Shown: positions 8,088 through 17,929, numbered from the stretch's first letter. The stretch: DNA of 45,765 nucleotides from Lysinibacillus composti (GCF_016908465.1 NZ_JAFBDY010000026.1:1-45765); one strand, 5' to 3'. Notes: generated by a model not told the origin, from the sequence alone. Translations and numbers: made by a program.

Positions 8088-9479
8088 ATGGACTACCGAA
8101 TTGAAAAAGATACACTGGGAGAAGTTCGTGTTCCTTCCGATAAAATCTGGGGTGCGCAAACTCAGCGAAGTAAAGAAAATTTCAAAATAGGGCATGAAAC
8201 AATGCCGATGGAAGTAATTCGTGGATTAACAATACTAAAAAAGGCTGCAGCAATTACGAATAAAAAACTCAATAAATTATCACCCGAAAAAGCAGATGTG
8301 ATTGTGGCCGCAGCAGATGAAATTCTTGCTGGTAAGTGGGATGAACACTTCCCTCTAGTCGTGTGGCAAACAGGAAGTGGTACGCAAACAAATATGAACG
8401 TGAACGAAGTCATTGCTCATCGTGCCAACCAGCTTTTAGAACAACAAAATTCATCTGAACGAGTTCATCCAAATGATGATGTAAACAAGTCCCAAAGCTC
8501 AAATGACACATTCCCTACAGCCTTACATATTGCTGCAGTTGAAATGGTCGAGAATTATTTAATACCGAGACTTCACCAATTAAAAGCAACTTTAGAAGAT
8601 AAGTCGAATCAGTTTAAAGATATTATTAAAATTGGCCGTACACATTTACAAGACGCCACGCCCCTAACACTTGGTCAAGAAATTAGCGGTTGGCACTACA
8701 TGCTTGTAAAATCCGAAAAAATGATTGCAGTCACAACTCAGTTTCTAAAAGATCTTGCAATTGGAGGAACTGCAGTAGGTACCGGCATAAATGCACACCC
8801 TAAATTTGGAGACATGGTAGCTGAGGAAATTAGTACGATTACAGGAAAATCATTTGCTTCATCTGAAAATAAATTTCACGCTTTAACTAGTCATGATGAA
8901 ATCGTTACAGCACACGGCTCTCTAAAAGCACTAGCAGCCGACTTAATGAAAATCGCTAATGACGTACGCTGGTTAGCAAGTGGTCCTCGAAGTGGAATTG
9001 GTGAAATTACGATTCCGGAAAATGAACCGGGAAGTTCAATCATGCCGGGAAAAGTGAACCCAACCCAAAGTGAAGCCATGACAATGGTAGTCACGCAGGT
9101 AGTTGGAAACGATGCGACAATTGCTTTTGCAGCAAGCCAAGGAAACTTCGAACTGAACGTCTTTAAACCAGTAATTATCTATAACTTCCTTCAATCAGCT
9201 CGTCTTCTTGGTGATGCAATGAAATCATTCAATGATCACTGTGCTATCGGTATTGAGCCAAATACTGAAGTACTTGAACAAAACTTAAAAAATTCATTGA
9301 TGCTCGTAACCGCATTAAACCCACATATTGGTTATGAAAATGCTGCGAAGATAGCAAAAAAGGCCCATAAAGAAGGAACAACTTTGAAAGAGGCTGCTAT
9401 CGCTACAGGATTACTTACAGAAGAACAGTTTGACCAATATGTTGATCCAAAAACAATGATTTATCCAAATGCAGAGTAG
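8088..9479 (+). CDS. fumC: class II fumarate hydratase
   Basis: Iron-independent fumarase of the TCA cycle (fumarate + water to L-malate), a homotetramer in the cytosol. The 463-aa product has the family markers: [13 protein letters not shown] substrate loop (about 93-104), RTHLQDATP with catalytic His (about 186), and the [11 protein letters not shown] signature with the mobile catalytic Ser (about 315-325). B. subtilis CitG is 462 aa, which supports the ATG at 8088, with AAAGGAG about 8 nt upstream. An in-frame start 14 codons earlier has no ribosome site. It is monocistronic, with a terminator at 9522-9552. Confidence 0.97.
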   Translation: MDYRIEKDTLGEVRVPSDKIWGAQTQRSKENFKIGHETMPMEVIRGLTILKKAAAITNKKLNKLSPEKADVIVAAADEILAGKWDEHFPLVVWQTGSGTQTNMNVNEVIAHRANQLLEQQNSSERVHPNDDVNKSQSSNDTFPTALHIAAVEMVENYLIPRLHQLKATLEDKSNQFKDIIKIGRTHLQDATPLTLGQEISGWHYMLVKSEKMIAVTTQFLKDLAIGGTAVGTGINAHPKFGDMVAEEISTITGKSFASSENKFHALTSHDEIVTAHGSLKALAADLMKIANDVRWLASGPRSGIGEITIPENEPGSSIMPGKVNPTQSEAMTMVVTQVVGNDATIAFAASQGNFELNVFKPVIIYNFLQSARLLGDAMKSFNDHCAIGIEPNTEVLEQNLKNSLMLVTALNPHIGYENAAKIAKKAHKEGTTLKEAAIATGLLTEEQFDQYVDPKTMIYPNAE

Positions 9480-9521
9480 GTATCTTCAGGACTACATTAG
9501 AAACACTGAACTACACACTTA

Positions 9522-9552
9522 AAATGTCCGTTTCTAAAACGGGCATTTTTTT
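9522..9552 (+). terminator. terminator of fumC
   Basis: Stem AAATGTCCGTTT/AAACGGGCATTT (9522-9533 with 9537-9548, one G-T pair), a 3-nt loop, and a T run to 9552. Confidence 0.9.
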
Positions 9553-9606
9553 GTGAATTTTAAAGGCATTGTATAATGAATACAAATAAAGAAAGGAACG
9601 ATTAGC

Positions 9607-10557
9607 TTGAATGTACCCATTTTAAGTATAGGTGAACTTTTAATTGATTTTTTCTGCAACGAAGTCAATACCAATTTGAAAGATGGTCAATCCTTTACGA
9701 AAAAAGCAGGGGGAGCACCTGCAAATGTCTGTGCTACCATCTCTCGACTTGGCGGATCTGCATATTTTAGCGGAAAAGTAGGAGCTGATCCATTTGGAGA
9801 CTTTCTAGAAACTACATTAAAAGATGTAGGCGTAAATACAAAGTTTCTAGTGAAAGACCCAACTCATGCGACCACTCTTGCATTTGTTTCATTAACGGAA
9901 GATGGTCAAAGAGATTTTGTATTTAACCGAGGTGCTGATGCTTATTTAGCAATTGACGAATTCCCTCTAGAAACCCTAGATACTATAAAGATCGTTCACT
10001 TCGGTTCAGCTACCGCCTTATTACCAGGTGCTTTCCAACATACATATTTTGAAGTACTAAAAGTAGCAAAGCAAAAAAATTGTTTTATTTCCTTCGATCC
10101 AAATTTCCGTTCTGATTTATGGAAAGGAAAAGAAAGAGACTTCGTAGAGCTTACATTACAATGCATTGCTTATTGTGACTTTCTTAAAGTTAGTGAAGAG
10201 GAATTAATGTTATTAACAAACGAATCAGATTTGAATAAGGCAATTACACAGCTTCATTTAGTAGGTGCTAAGTTCATAGCGGTTACTTTAGGTAAAAACG
10301 GGACGTATTTCTCTAATAGAGAACATACATTTTTAATAGAAAGCATTTCAATTAAAGCTATTGATTCAACCGGTGCTGGGGATGCTTTTGTCGGTGCTGC
10401 CTTATTTCAATTAAGTTCACTGCCAGATCCACATATTGCAACCTTATCGCAATGGAAAGACATTATTCAATTCAGCAATAAAGTAGGTGCCATAGTTTGC
10501 GAAAAAATGGGCGCCATCGAATCTTTACCAACGTTGGACGAAGTGTTGAAGCGTTAA
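9607..10557 (+). CDS. PfkB family sugar kinase, fructokinase-like
   Basis: Ribokinase/PfkB-fold ATP-dependent sugar kinase of 316 aa. It has the N-terminal GGAPANV motif (35-41), which with the LIDFF segment is typical of ScrK-type fructokinases, and the C-terminal anion-hole and catalytic motif DSTGAGDAF (253-261; catalytic base Asp259). The start codon is TTG, 9 nt after GAAAGGA; the next in-frame Met is far inside. It stands alone between the fumC terminator and the xpt-pbuX operon, with no sugar transporter or regulator beside it, so the substrate (fructose is most likely) cannot be settled from context. A second PfkB kinase is found at 40493. Confidence 0.88.
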   Translation: MNVPILSIGELLIDFFCNEVNTNLKDGQSFTKKAGGAPANVCATISRLGGSAYFSGKVGADPFGDFLETTLKDVGVNTKFLVKDPTHATTLAFVSLTEDGQRDFVFNRGADAYLAIDEFPLETLDTIKIVHFGSATALLPGAFQHTYFEVLKVAKQKNCFISFDPNFRSDLWKGKERDFVELTLQCIAYCDFLKVSEEELMLLTNESDLNKAITQLHLVGAKFIAVTLGKNGTYFSNREHTFLIESISIKAIDSTGAGDAFVGAALFQLSSLPDPHIATLSQWKDIIQFSNKVGAIVCEKMGAIESLPTLDEVLKR

Positions 10558-10632
10558 AGTGAAAAGACCCATATAGGCTTCGCAACGAACAAATTATTAT
10601 GGCTTAACTAATATGAATTGGGGTTTTGAACA

Positions 10633-10707
10633 ATGAACTCCATCCAAAATGCACTTAAGGAAATTAGCATGGAAAAGGAAAAAAGTGTTTCTAAACCCAC
10701 GCCTTGA
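10633..10707 (+). CDS. possible 24-aa small ORF
   Basis: An ATG at 10633 with GGGG about 9 nt upstream opens 24 codons rich in Lys, Glu and Ser, ending inside the terminator hairpin at 10681-10725. It might be a leader or micro-protein, or chance. There is no homology that I recognise. Confidence 0.15.
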   Translation: MNSIQNALKEISMEKEKSVSKPTP

Positions 10708-10726
10708 GTTTTAGAAACACTTTTTA
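10681..10726. terminator. bidirectional terminator
   Basis: Stem AAAAGTGTTTCTAAA/TTTAGAAACACTTTT (10681-10695 with 10710-10724) with T runs on either strand. It sits between the rightward sugar kinase gene and leftward pbuX. Confidence 0.8.
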
Positions 10727-10769
10727 TGCTTTGAGTATTGTAAGTAAGAATTCACTGAATTTAATATAT

Positions 10770-10795
10770 TAAAAGCGGGACGAGGTACCTGTCCC
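10770..10795 (-). repeat. GGGAC palindrome, possible pbuX terminator
   Basis: GGGACGAGGTACCTGTCCC (10777-10795) is an inverted repeat with arms GGGAC/GTCCC around a GGTACC core. On the minus strand it is followed by GCTTTTA. Similar palindromes recur between genes in Bacillales genomes; only this copy is seen here. Confidence 0.45.
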
Positions 10796-10803
10796 TCATG
10801 TCC

Positions 10804-12111
10804 CTAAGATTCTGCGCTAACTGCTTGTGTCTTGTGGACCGGTTCTTCTTGTTTCTTTCCAATCATATTAAATACGATGTTTAACACGATAGCTGTTACA
10901 GAACCACATACAATTCCATTGGACGTTAAAATTGATAGACTAGGTGGTAATACAGCAAAGATATTTGGCACAAATGCAACACCAGCACCAAGTCCAACTG
11001 AAATTGCTGCAATCATTGCGTTTTCTGGTGAAAGTGAAATTTGTGGTGCTAACATTGTAATTCCTTGCGTTACAACCATACCGAACATGGCTAACATCGC
11101 TCCACCAAGTACAGCAGTTGGGATGATTGTTGTTAGAGCCGCTACTTTTGGTAGGAACCCAAGCGCTACCAACATGCCACCAGTAATAAAGATTACTTTA
11201 CGTTCCTTCACACCTGTCATTTTTAATAGTCCAACGTTTTGAGAGAACGTCGTATAAGGGAATGCATTGAAAATCCCACCGATAATCGAAGCTAGCCCCT
11301 CAGAACGATACCCACGGGCTAAATCCTTTGAATCTATTTTTTGTTTTGTAATATCACTTAATGCAAAGTAAACACCTGAAGACTCAACTAATGAAACCAT
11401 AGCCACAAGAGTCATTGTAATAATTGCACCGAGGTCAAAGGTTGGTGTTCCGAAGTAGAACGGTTGCACCATATGGAACCAAGAGGCATCAGCAACTGGT
11501 TTGAAATCCACCTTACCAAGGAATGCAGCAACCACAGTGCTAATGACTAACCCTAATAAAATCGAAATTGAACGGGTAAATCCTGTTGTAAAACGATAGA
11601 TTAATAGAATAATGATTAACGTAATCATGGCCAATGTTATGTTAGTAGATGAACCGAAATCGGGAGCACCTTGACCACCACCCATGTTGTTGATAGCAAC
11701 AGGGATTAATGAAATACCGATAATCGTTACTACCGATCCGGTTACAACTGGTGGGAAGAACTTCACTAATTTCCCGAACACACCTGAGATTAAAATGACA
11801 ATTATACCTGAAGCAATAACTGCTCCGTAAATGGCACCGATCCCTTTCTCAGAACCAATTGCGATAATTGGAAATACCGCTGTAAATGTACATCCTAATA
11901 CTACTGGTAAACCGACCCCAAACATTTTTCCTCGCATTACTTGTAACAGTGTTGCAACACCACACATCATAATGTCAATGGCAACTAAATACGTCATTTC
12001 TGTAGAATTAAACCCAAGTTCTCCACCTATGATTAACGGTACTAGTATGGCACCTGCATACATAGCAAGTAAATGTTGAATTCCTAGCGTTGTCGCTTTT
12101 GCATTGTTCAT
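10804..12111 (-). CDS. pbuX: xanthine permease PbuX
   Basis: NCS2 (nucleobase:cation symporter-2) transporter that imports xanthine. The 435-aa product shows about 12-14 membrane helices, starting IQHLLAMYAGAILVPLIIGGEL. It has the family signature region in the centre (a VESSGVYFALSDIT-type segment) and SQNVGLLKMTGV, the NCS2 Q-N-x-G loop. It lies 98 bp after xpt on the same strand, the usual xpt-pbuX arrangement, under the guanine riboswitch at 12826-13011. Xanthine is favoured over uracil because of this neighbour and control. The ATG is preceded by AAGGAGG. Confidence 0.95.
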   Translation of the reverse strand: MNNAKATTLGIQHLLAMYAGAILVPLIIGGELGFNSTEMTYLVAIDIMMCGVATLLQVMRGKMFGVGLPVVLGCTFTAVFPIIAIGSEKGIGAIYGAVIASGIIVILISGVFGKLVKFFPPVVTGSVVTIIGISLIPVAINNMGGGQGAPDFGSSTNITLAMITLIIILLIYRFTTGFTRSISILLGLVISTVVAAFLGKVDFKPVADASWFHMVQPFYFGTPTFDLGAIITMTLVAMVSLVESSGVYFALSDITKQKIDSKDLARGYRSEGLASIIGGIFNAFPYTTFSQNVGLLKMTGVKERKVIFITGGMLVALGFLPKVAALTTIIPTAVLGGAMLAMFGMVVTQGITMLAPQISLSPENAMIAAISVGLGAGVAFVPNIFAVLPPSLSILTSNGIVCGSVTAIVLNIVFNMIGKKQEEPVHKTQAVSAES

Positions 12112-12209
12112 TTGAACAAAATCCTCCTTAAAGTTAAAAGAAATGAACCAAATGCGCCTTGGCGTATTTGCTGCGCTGTGCTTTCTTCAAAACATTAAAT
12201 AAAATTGTA

Positions 12210-12824
<615 letters not shown>

Positions 12825-12825
12825 T

Positions 12826-13011
12826 CAAAAAAACTCGGAAAACTTGTCTCTCTATGAGAGAGCAAGCCTTCCGAGTGATTACTCAAAGGTTATAGAATAA
12901 TGGCTACGGTTAATAAAAGATGCATTCGCCATCACTCACTGCTCCTCATAGTCGACTTATTTACGGTAAGTCGGTAGAAACTTGCGAGCCATATTCTCGC
13001 GATTATATGAG
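12826..13011 (-). ncRNA. guanine-class purine riboswitch of xpt-pbuX
   Basis: Minus strand. The aptamer at 12945-13011 has P1 arms CTCAT/ATGAG, the conserved joining sequences GAATATGG and AGTTTCTACC, CCGTAAA, and then GACTATGAG. The C in GAC is the ligand-pairing base (C74), so guanine/hypoxanthine is read, not adenine (which would need U). The expression platform is a strong terminator (stem ends ACTCGGA/TCCGAGT, 12833-12876) with a T run at 12826-12832. Ligand binding would favour this terminator. Confidence 0.96.
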
Positions 13012-13045
13012 TTTCAATTGTAAAGATTTTGTTAAGAATGAACCC

Positions 13046-13074
13046 ATTATAAACACGGATTATGTCGAATGCAA
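13046..13074 (-). promoter_or_regulatory. promoter of xpt-pbuX
   Basis: Minus strand: TTGCAT (13069-13074), a 17-nt spacer and TATAAT (13046-13051), about 35 bp before the riboswitch aptamer. Confidence 0.7.
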
Positions 13075-13175
13075 CACCTATTGAATAAAAAAACGATTCT
13101 AATTATTCGGAAATTACCTATCATTCACATTATTTTTAGTAAAATTGTTCGTATTTAAAGCTTTTTCCGCAAAAT

Positions 13176-13862
13176 TTACACAAAATAATTACCATAAATT
13201 TCGCTTATTATTTTTTTCAAATGACCAAATGATGCACCTTCTTTTCCAAAATACATCATATTTCGGCAAGCAAGAACTTTTACATTTTTCCCTTCTCTTA
13301 ATGGTAATGTTGCAAAAATCCCGCCTTCTTCAATCTGTTGTAATGTTTCCTTGGAGGAATTTGTATCAATTAACACACGTTCAAAATTTTCTCGGAACAT
13401 TTTAAGTGCACTAGTTCCATTTAAAATAATCACATCTGGTAAAAATTCATTTAATACTTCCTCAAATATTTCTGTCCCCTTTACATACAATGGATCTTTA
13501 TCTTTTTTCAATTGCTTTAATTGTTGTAATTCCTCTGCTTGATAACAATTTACATATGTAAAAGCAACTTCCTGGTTCAATTGTTCCTTCATCCACACGG
13601 AAAAGTTAAGCCAACCTTTTTGCTCTCTTGTTAATTGACCACTTAATATTTCGAACAACTGGATATCCACTAAAGAATCAGCAAACATTTTTATATCCTC
13701 TAATTCAATTTGGGGAATTGGTTCTGGATTTGATCCCACTAAAAAGATTTTTGCTCTGTAAGGATTTCCATTCGATTGAAAGGGGCGATATGCCACATTC
13801 CCAGTGTGCTCATTAATAATCCAGTCTTGCATCTTTTTATAAAAACCAGCTGAAACCGTCAT
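13176..13862 (-). CDS. uracil-DNA-glycosylase-fold protein of unknown role
   Basis: The 228-aa soluble protein is best placed in the uracil-DNA glycosylase-like fold. Visible features are KIFLVGSNPEP (about 38-48), which corresponds to the substrate-binding GxNP/GxDP loop at the end of the first strand, the strand-and-turn VIILNGTSA, and a late CRNMMYFGKEG segment. The usual GQDPYH motif of family 1 and the Fe-S cysteines of families 4 and 5 are not visible, so glycosylase activity is doubtful. AAAGGATG sits 8-9 nt before the ATG. It stands alone on the minus strand. It could be a nucleic-acid or nucleotide-binding relative; the fold call is from motif reading only. Confidence 0.6.
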   Translation of the reverse strand: MTVSAGFYKKMQDWIINEHTGNVAYRPFQSNGNPYRAKIFLVGSNPEPIPQIELEDIKMFADSLVDIQLFEILSGQLTREQKGWLNFSVWMKEQLNQEVAFTYVNCYQAEELQQLKQLKKDKDPLYVKGTEIFEEVLNEFLPDVIILNGTSALKMFRENFERVLIDTNSSKETLQQIEEGGIFATLPLREGKNVKVLACRNMMYFGKEGASFGHLKKIISEIYGNYFV

Positions 13863-14050
13863 ATTCTCAACATCCTTTACCTTTAAATCTATCCAATCAA
13901 TTTATCCCTTTTTTCGACAAATGACCTATAATTGCTATCAATTATCATTATTCTATCTCCACTGTATTCATGTACGTTTTCAATAAAATTTTAGTTTAAA
14001 TTAACTTTTAATAGTGTAACTTCTCCCTTTATTCGTTTCCATCTTTTATA

Positions 14051-14093
14051 AGAAAAAAACGGCAAAATCCAAACAATTGAATTTCGCCGTTTT
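14051..14093 (-). terminator. terminator of lysP
   Basis: Minus strand: stem AAAACGGCGAAAT/ATTTTGCCGTTTT (14081-14093 with 14056-14068) followed by a T run ending at about 14053. It lies just past the lysP stop. Confidence 0.9.
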
Positions 14094-14096
14094 CGC

Positions 14097-15545
14097 TTAC
14101 TTATGATTTAAATCGCATTCATTTAAAGGTACGACTTTTGTTTTATGCTTAATTTTATAACCAAACCATAAAATTAAAAATAGTGGTATTCCAATGTAAG
14201 ATACTAAAATTCCATACCAATCAATATTGCCACCTACAAATGCTGTATAATTTTGACCAAGTATAACAATTATACAAACAATGAGCGCAAATAATGGACC
14301 AAATGGGAAAAATCTTGCCCGATAAGGTAACACGCTTAAATCCTTCCCTTGTGCAATAAAGGCTTTGCGGAAACGATAATGACTAATAGCGATACCTACC
14401 CAAGCGATAAACCCAGATAAACCTGAAGCATTTAACAACCACATGTAAACAACACCATCTCCGAAGAAGGATGATAAAAATGCTAAACATCCAACTGCCA
14501 ATGTTGCAATCAATGCATATACAGGAATACCACGTGAATTTAACTTCGCAAAAATCTTTGGTGCTTTTCCGTCTACAGCTAATTGCCATAACATACGAGA
14601 AGAAGCATATAAGCCTGAATTCCCTGCAGATAGCATGGCGGTTAAAATAATGGCGTTCATAACAGAAGCCGCAACAGCAATTCCTAATTTATCGAATACT
14701 AGTGTAAATGGTGAAACTGCAATATCTTCCGATAAAAGTCTTGGATCTGTATAAGGTATTAATAATCCAATTGCAAAAATGGCCAAAATATAAAATAGTA
14801 GAATACGCCAAAATACTGAGCGAACTGCCTTAGGAATGCTTTTACCAGGATCTTTTGTCTCCCCAGCTGTCACACCTAATAGCTCCGTACCCTGGAAAGA
14901 GAAACCTGCAGCTAAAAAGATACCAAAAATAGCTAAGAATCCCCCATTGAAAGGTGCTTCCCCAGCAAAGAAGTTCTCAAATCCAACTGGGTCATTTCCA
15001 CCTAAAATACCGAAAATCATTAAGAATGAAACGATAATAAAAACGATGACTGTTGCCACTTTAATCATAGCAAACCAATATTCACTTTCCCCATACGCCC
15101 TAACCGAAAGAATATTGAAGGTTAATACGACGATAATAAATAAAATTGTCCACAAAGCAGATGAACTATCTGGGAACCAATATTTCATAATTAATGATAC
15201 AGCTGAAATTTCCGCGGCAATAGTAATTGCCCAGTTATACCAATAGTTCCACCCCATCGCAAATCCAAATGCAGGGTCTACAAATTTTGTTGCATACGTA
15301 CTGAATGATCCAGAAGTAGGCATGTATGCTGCCATTTCACCTAAGCTTGTCATTAAGAAATACACCATGACACCGATTAGTGCATACGCAAGTAGCGCCC
15401 CACCTGGCCCTGCCTGTGCAATAGAAGCTCCACTTGCTAAAAATAATCCTGTCCCAATTGTTCCACCAAGGGAGATCATTGCTATATGTCGGCTCTGTAA
15501 TCCACGTTGTAACTGTTGTTTTGACTCTTGTTGTCGCTTACTCAT
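14097..15545 (-). CDS. lysP: lysine permease LysP
   Basis: APC-superfamily (AAT family) proton-coupled importer. The 482-aa protein follows E. coli LysP closely as I recall it: RHIAMISLGGTIGTGLFLASG in TM1, QAGPGGALLAYALIGVMVYFLMTSLGEMAAYMP, GFAMGWNYWYNWAITIAAE, SFQGTELLGVTAGE, and SAGNSGLYASSRMLWQLA. Twelve membrane helices fit. AAGGAG precedes the ATG by about 8 nt. It is monocistronic, with promoter 15907-15935, a lysine riboswitch in its leader and a terminator at 14051-14093. The riboswitch independently supports lysine as the substrate rather than another basic amino acid. Confidence 0.95.
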   Translation of the reverse strand: MSKRQQESKQQLQRGLQSRHIAMISLGGTIGTGLFLASGASIAQAGPGGALLAYALIGVMVYFLMTSLGEMAAYMPTSGSFSTYATKFVDPAFGFAMGWNYWYNWAITIAAEISAVSLIMKYWFPDSSSALWTILFIIVVLTFNILSVRAYGESEYWFAMIKVATVIVFIIVSFLMIFGILGGNDPVGFENFFAGEAPFNGGFLAIFGIFLAAGFSFQGTELLGVTAGETKDPGKSIPKAVRSVFWRILLFYILAIFAIGLLIPYTDPRLLSEDIAVSPFTLVFDKLGIAVAASVMNAIILTAMLSAGNSGLYASSRMLWQLAVDGKAPKIFAKLNSRGIPVYALIATLAVGCLAFLSSFFGDGVVYMWLLNASGLSGFIAWVGIAISHYRFRKAFIAQGKDLSVLPYRARFFPFGPLFALIVCIIVILGQNYTAFVGGNIDWYGILVSYIGIPLFLILWFGYKIKHKTKVVPLNECDLNHK

Positions 15546-15589
15546 TTAGAAATCTCCTTTATCGTACTCACAGTATTGCCTTATTAATG

Positions 15590-15860
15590 AAAAAACCATC
15601 ACAAAATTGTTGTGATGGCATAACTCAATTTATCTTGGTAAGTGTTTACAAATCTGATACAAAAAAAGATATTACCACATACTAAAATTGAAAGATAGCT
15701 CAACACAGCCTAAACCTGTGACAGTTCTGTTCCTTTCGAAAACAGCCCCAGCATTAACCTAGAGAGTTACGTTAACACTTCGGCAATTATTCCTTTCAAG
15801 CTGTTTCTTCGATTCTCTCAATCTCCACTGCTTTACTCTTAATAATCGCGACCTCTACCC
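15590..15860 (-). ncRNA. lysine riboswitch (L box) of lysP
   Basis: Minus strand. The aptamer at about 15694-15860 opens with GGTAGAGGTCGCGATT and AAGAGTAAAGC. It continues through GCTTGAAAGGAATAATTGCC and GAAGTGTT and closes with GAGCTATC, matching conserved L-box blocks in order, including the GAGGTCGC (GAGGTGCG-type) 5' motif and CCGAAG. The expression platform is the terminator stem CCATCACAA/TTTTGTGATGG (15596-15618) with a T run at 15590-15595. Lysine should cause early termination and shut down lysine uptake. Confidence 0.93.
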
Positions 15861-15906
15861 CATTACTATGAGGTATTTATTATTCTTAAATATTTAATCG
15901 TTATCG

Positions 15907-15935
15907 AGTTTAGCATAGTAAAAAATCGATTACAA
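15907..15935 (-). promoter_or_regulatory. promoter of the lysP leader
   Basis: Minus strand: TTGTAA (15930-15935), a 17-nt spacer and TAAACT (15907-15912), about 45 bp before the L-box core. Confidence 0.6.
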
Positions 15936-16025
15936 CTTATTAGGAGATTTCAGTTTATTTTGATAAATCCGCTCAATATGCTACAGTCATGAAAAGGATT
16001 TACTCTCAATTATTGGAGGAAACTT

Positions 16026-17240
16026 ATGAATGAAAAACAAACGATCCATCCACAAAGAAAACTGCTATTTTCTATCACAACACTCTTGTTTGTATTCGCT
16101 ATTATTTTTTTAGCCACTACATTACGTACTCCTTTAACAGCAGTTGGTCCAATTATTCCTTATATACGTGAAGGGCTCGGCATTTCTAATGTTTTAGCAG
16201 GATTCTTAACAACAATACCACTTCTTGCTTTTGCTGTTGTTTCTCCCTTTGCCCCTAGGATTGCAAGGAAATTTGGAATGGAGCTAACGCTATTTTATTC
16301 AGTTATTTTATTAACACTCGGAATTGTTGTTCGTTCTATAGGAAATACTGTACTGTTAATTTTTGGTACTATTTTAATTGGCGTAGCAATTTCTTTTGGT
16401 AACGTCTTAATCCCAAGCTTTTTTAAACTAAGGTATCCATATCAAGTTGGATTGTTAATGGGAATATACACAGTTGCGATGAACGTCTCTGCTGGCCTTG
16501 CAATTGGGGTAAGCCAGCCAATAGCTGAAAATACACCTTTTGGATGGCAAGGGGCCCTTGGATTCCCAATTATTTTGACCATCATTACTTTATTTGTCTG
16601 GCTCCCACTCATAAAGGGTGAAAAGGTTGATTTAAGTACCATGACAAACACCTCTTCAAAAGAGGGAACAAAACTTTGGAAGTCTCCCCTAGCATGGGCA
16701 ATTGCAGCAACGATGGGCTTTCAGTCTCTTTTATTTTATTGTACAGTAGCCTGGGTTCCATCTATTTTAATGGATCAAGGACTATCACCTGAAGGCGCGG
16801 GTTGGATGACTTCCATTATGCAATATGCACAGATTCCTATGACGTTTTTAATCCCTATTATTGCTGAAAAATTTACTTCTCAGAGACCTATTGTACTGTT
16901 TTTTACATTCTTTTATGTTGTAGGGTTCATCGGAATGTTATTTGAATGGACGAATCTTGCCTTCCTTTGGATGATTTGTTTAGGATTTGCAGGAGGGGCT
17001 TCATTCGGGCTTTGTATGATGTTGTTCACTTTAAGAACAAAAACAGCATATGAAGCAGCTGAAATTTCTGGGTTTGCTCAATCAGTTGGCTATTTACTCG
17101 CAGCAATCGGACCTGTTTTATTTGGTTACTTATTCGACGTAACTAACAGTTGGGATGTCCCGAATATTTTATTTATCATTGTTGCTATTATTTTATTTAT
17201 TGCTGGGTTTATTAGTTCTAAACAACAATATATAGAATGA
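16026..17240 (+). CDS. MFS transporter, CynX/NimT family
   Basis: The 404-aa major facilitator protein has about 12 membrane helices. The N-terminal LRTPLTAVGPIIPYIREGLGIS segment and the GFLTTIPLLAFAVVSPFAPRIARKFGME loop are typical of the CynX/NimT group, which includes E. coli CynX/YeaN and B. subtilis YycB. Substrates in this group include cyanate and 2-nitroimidazole, and for most members are unknown. TTGGAGGAAAC gives a good ribosome site before the ATG. No cyanase, carbonic anhydrase or nitro-reductase lies next to it. The following gene starts 66 bp later and may be in the same transcript. Confidence 0.85.
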   Translation: MNEKQTIHPQRKLLFSITTLLFVFAIIFLATTLRTPLTAVGPIIPYIREGLGISNVLAGFLTTIPLLAFAVVSPFAPRIARKFGMELTLFYSVILLTLGIVVRSIGNTVLLIFGTILIGVAISFGNVLIPSFFKLRYPYQVGLLMGIYTVAMNVSAGLAIGVSQPIAENTPFGWQGALGFPIILTIITLFVWLPLIKGEKVDLSTMTNTSSKEGTKLWKSPLAWAIAATMGFQSLLFYCTVAWVPSILMDQGLSPEGAGWMTSIMQYAQIPMTFLIPIIAEKFTSQRPIVLFFTFFYVVGFIGMLFEWTNLAFLWMICLGFAGGASFGLCMMLFTLRTKTAYEAAEISGFAQSVGYLLAAIGPVLFGYLFDVTNSWDVPNILFIIVAIILFIAGFISSKQQYIE

Positions 17241-17306
17241 AGCAAACATATGTACCCTTTTATGTTACAATAGCTTTGACTATGTAAGGTAAAGGGGTTA
17301 AACAGT

Positions 17307-17861
17307 TTGCCTAAACGCAAAAACAAGAAAAAGAAACGAATTAGTATTTTTCCGCTTCTTATCATTATTTTGATTGGTGCGATTGGTTTTTACTATACAC
17401 ATACAATTGAAGGTGCCATTACATCCATTGTTGGATTTTTCATCCTATATATTGCGTTTACAATTTGGAGAAAAACACGAGGATTTAGAAGATTAAGAAA
17501 AGCTGGTATTAAAGAAATAGACCAAATGACCGGTGAAGAATTCGAGCAATATTTAGGCATGCTTTTTAAAAAACGTGGGTTTAAAGTTTCTTTTACAAAA
17601 GCATCTGGGGATTACGGTGCAGATTTAATATTAAAAGATCGAGAAGATATTATTGCAGTACAAGCAAAACGCTATTCAGGAACGGTAGGAGTTAAAGCAG
17701 TACAAGAAATCATTGGTGCTTTAAAAATGTATGAAGCTACAGAAGCCTGGGTTGTAACGAATAGCTATTTCACAAAACAGGCTGAAAAATTAGCCGAAAC
17801 AAATGAAGTGTATTTAATAGACCGAGACGAATTAATCGAAATAATATTAGGGAAAAGCTAA
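17307..17861 (+). CDS. membrane-anchored Mrr-type restriction endonuclease domain protein
   Basis: The 184-aa protein has a very basic N-terminus (PKRKNKKKKR), two hydrophobic helices (about 13-30 and 34-54) and then an Mrr_cat nuclease domain (about 72-184). The PD-(D/E)xK core is visible: EEFEQYL helix, GADLIL with Asp106, and IAVQAKR with Gln119 and Lys121. The start is TTG, 9 nt after AAAGGGG. A nuclease tethered to the membrane without a methylase nearby is not a classical restriction system. Members of this layout may act on incoming or damaged DNA, but the role is unproven. A terminator follows at 17930. Confidence 0.85.
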   Translation: MPKRKNKKKKRISIFPLLIIILIGAIGFYYTHTIEGAITSIVGFFILYIAFTIWRKTRGFRRLRKAGIKEIDQMTGEEFEQYLGMLFKKRGFKVSFTKASGDYGADLILKDREDIIAVQAKRYSGTVGVKAVQEIIGALKMYEATEAWVVTNSYFTKQAEKLAETNEVYLIDRDELIEIILGKS

Positions 17862-17929
17862 ATGGGTTGAAAAATTGCACCCACTTATAAATTGGGGCAA
17901 TTTGAAGTACAAAAATAAATTAAATATTA

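Noticed and set aside
10832..11242. 136-codon open frame antisense to pbuX
   Set aside because: Opposite pbuX, which has clear NCS2 motifs; low-complexity composition (Thr, Ile, Pro, Ala) and no ribosome site. An antisense shadow.
14836..15246. 136-codon open frame antisense to lysP
   Set aside because: Opposite a well-conserved permease; composition (Lys, Pro, Ile) typical of a shadow frame.
15635..15655. cre-like sequence in the lysP leader
   Set aside because: Two mismatches from consensus, inside the region already explained by the riboswitch; no catabolite link.
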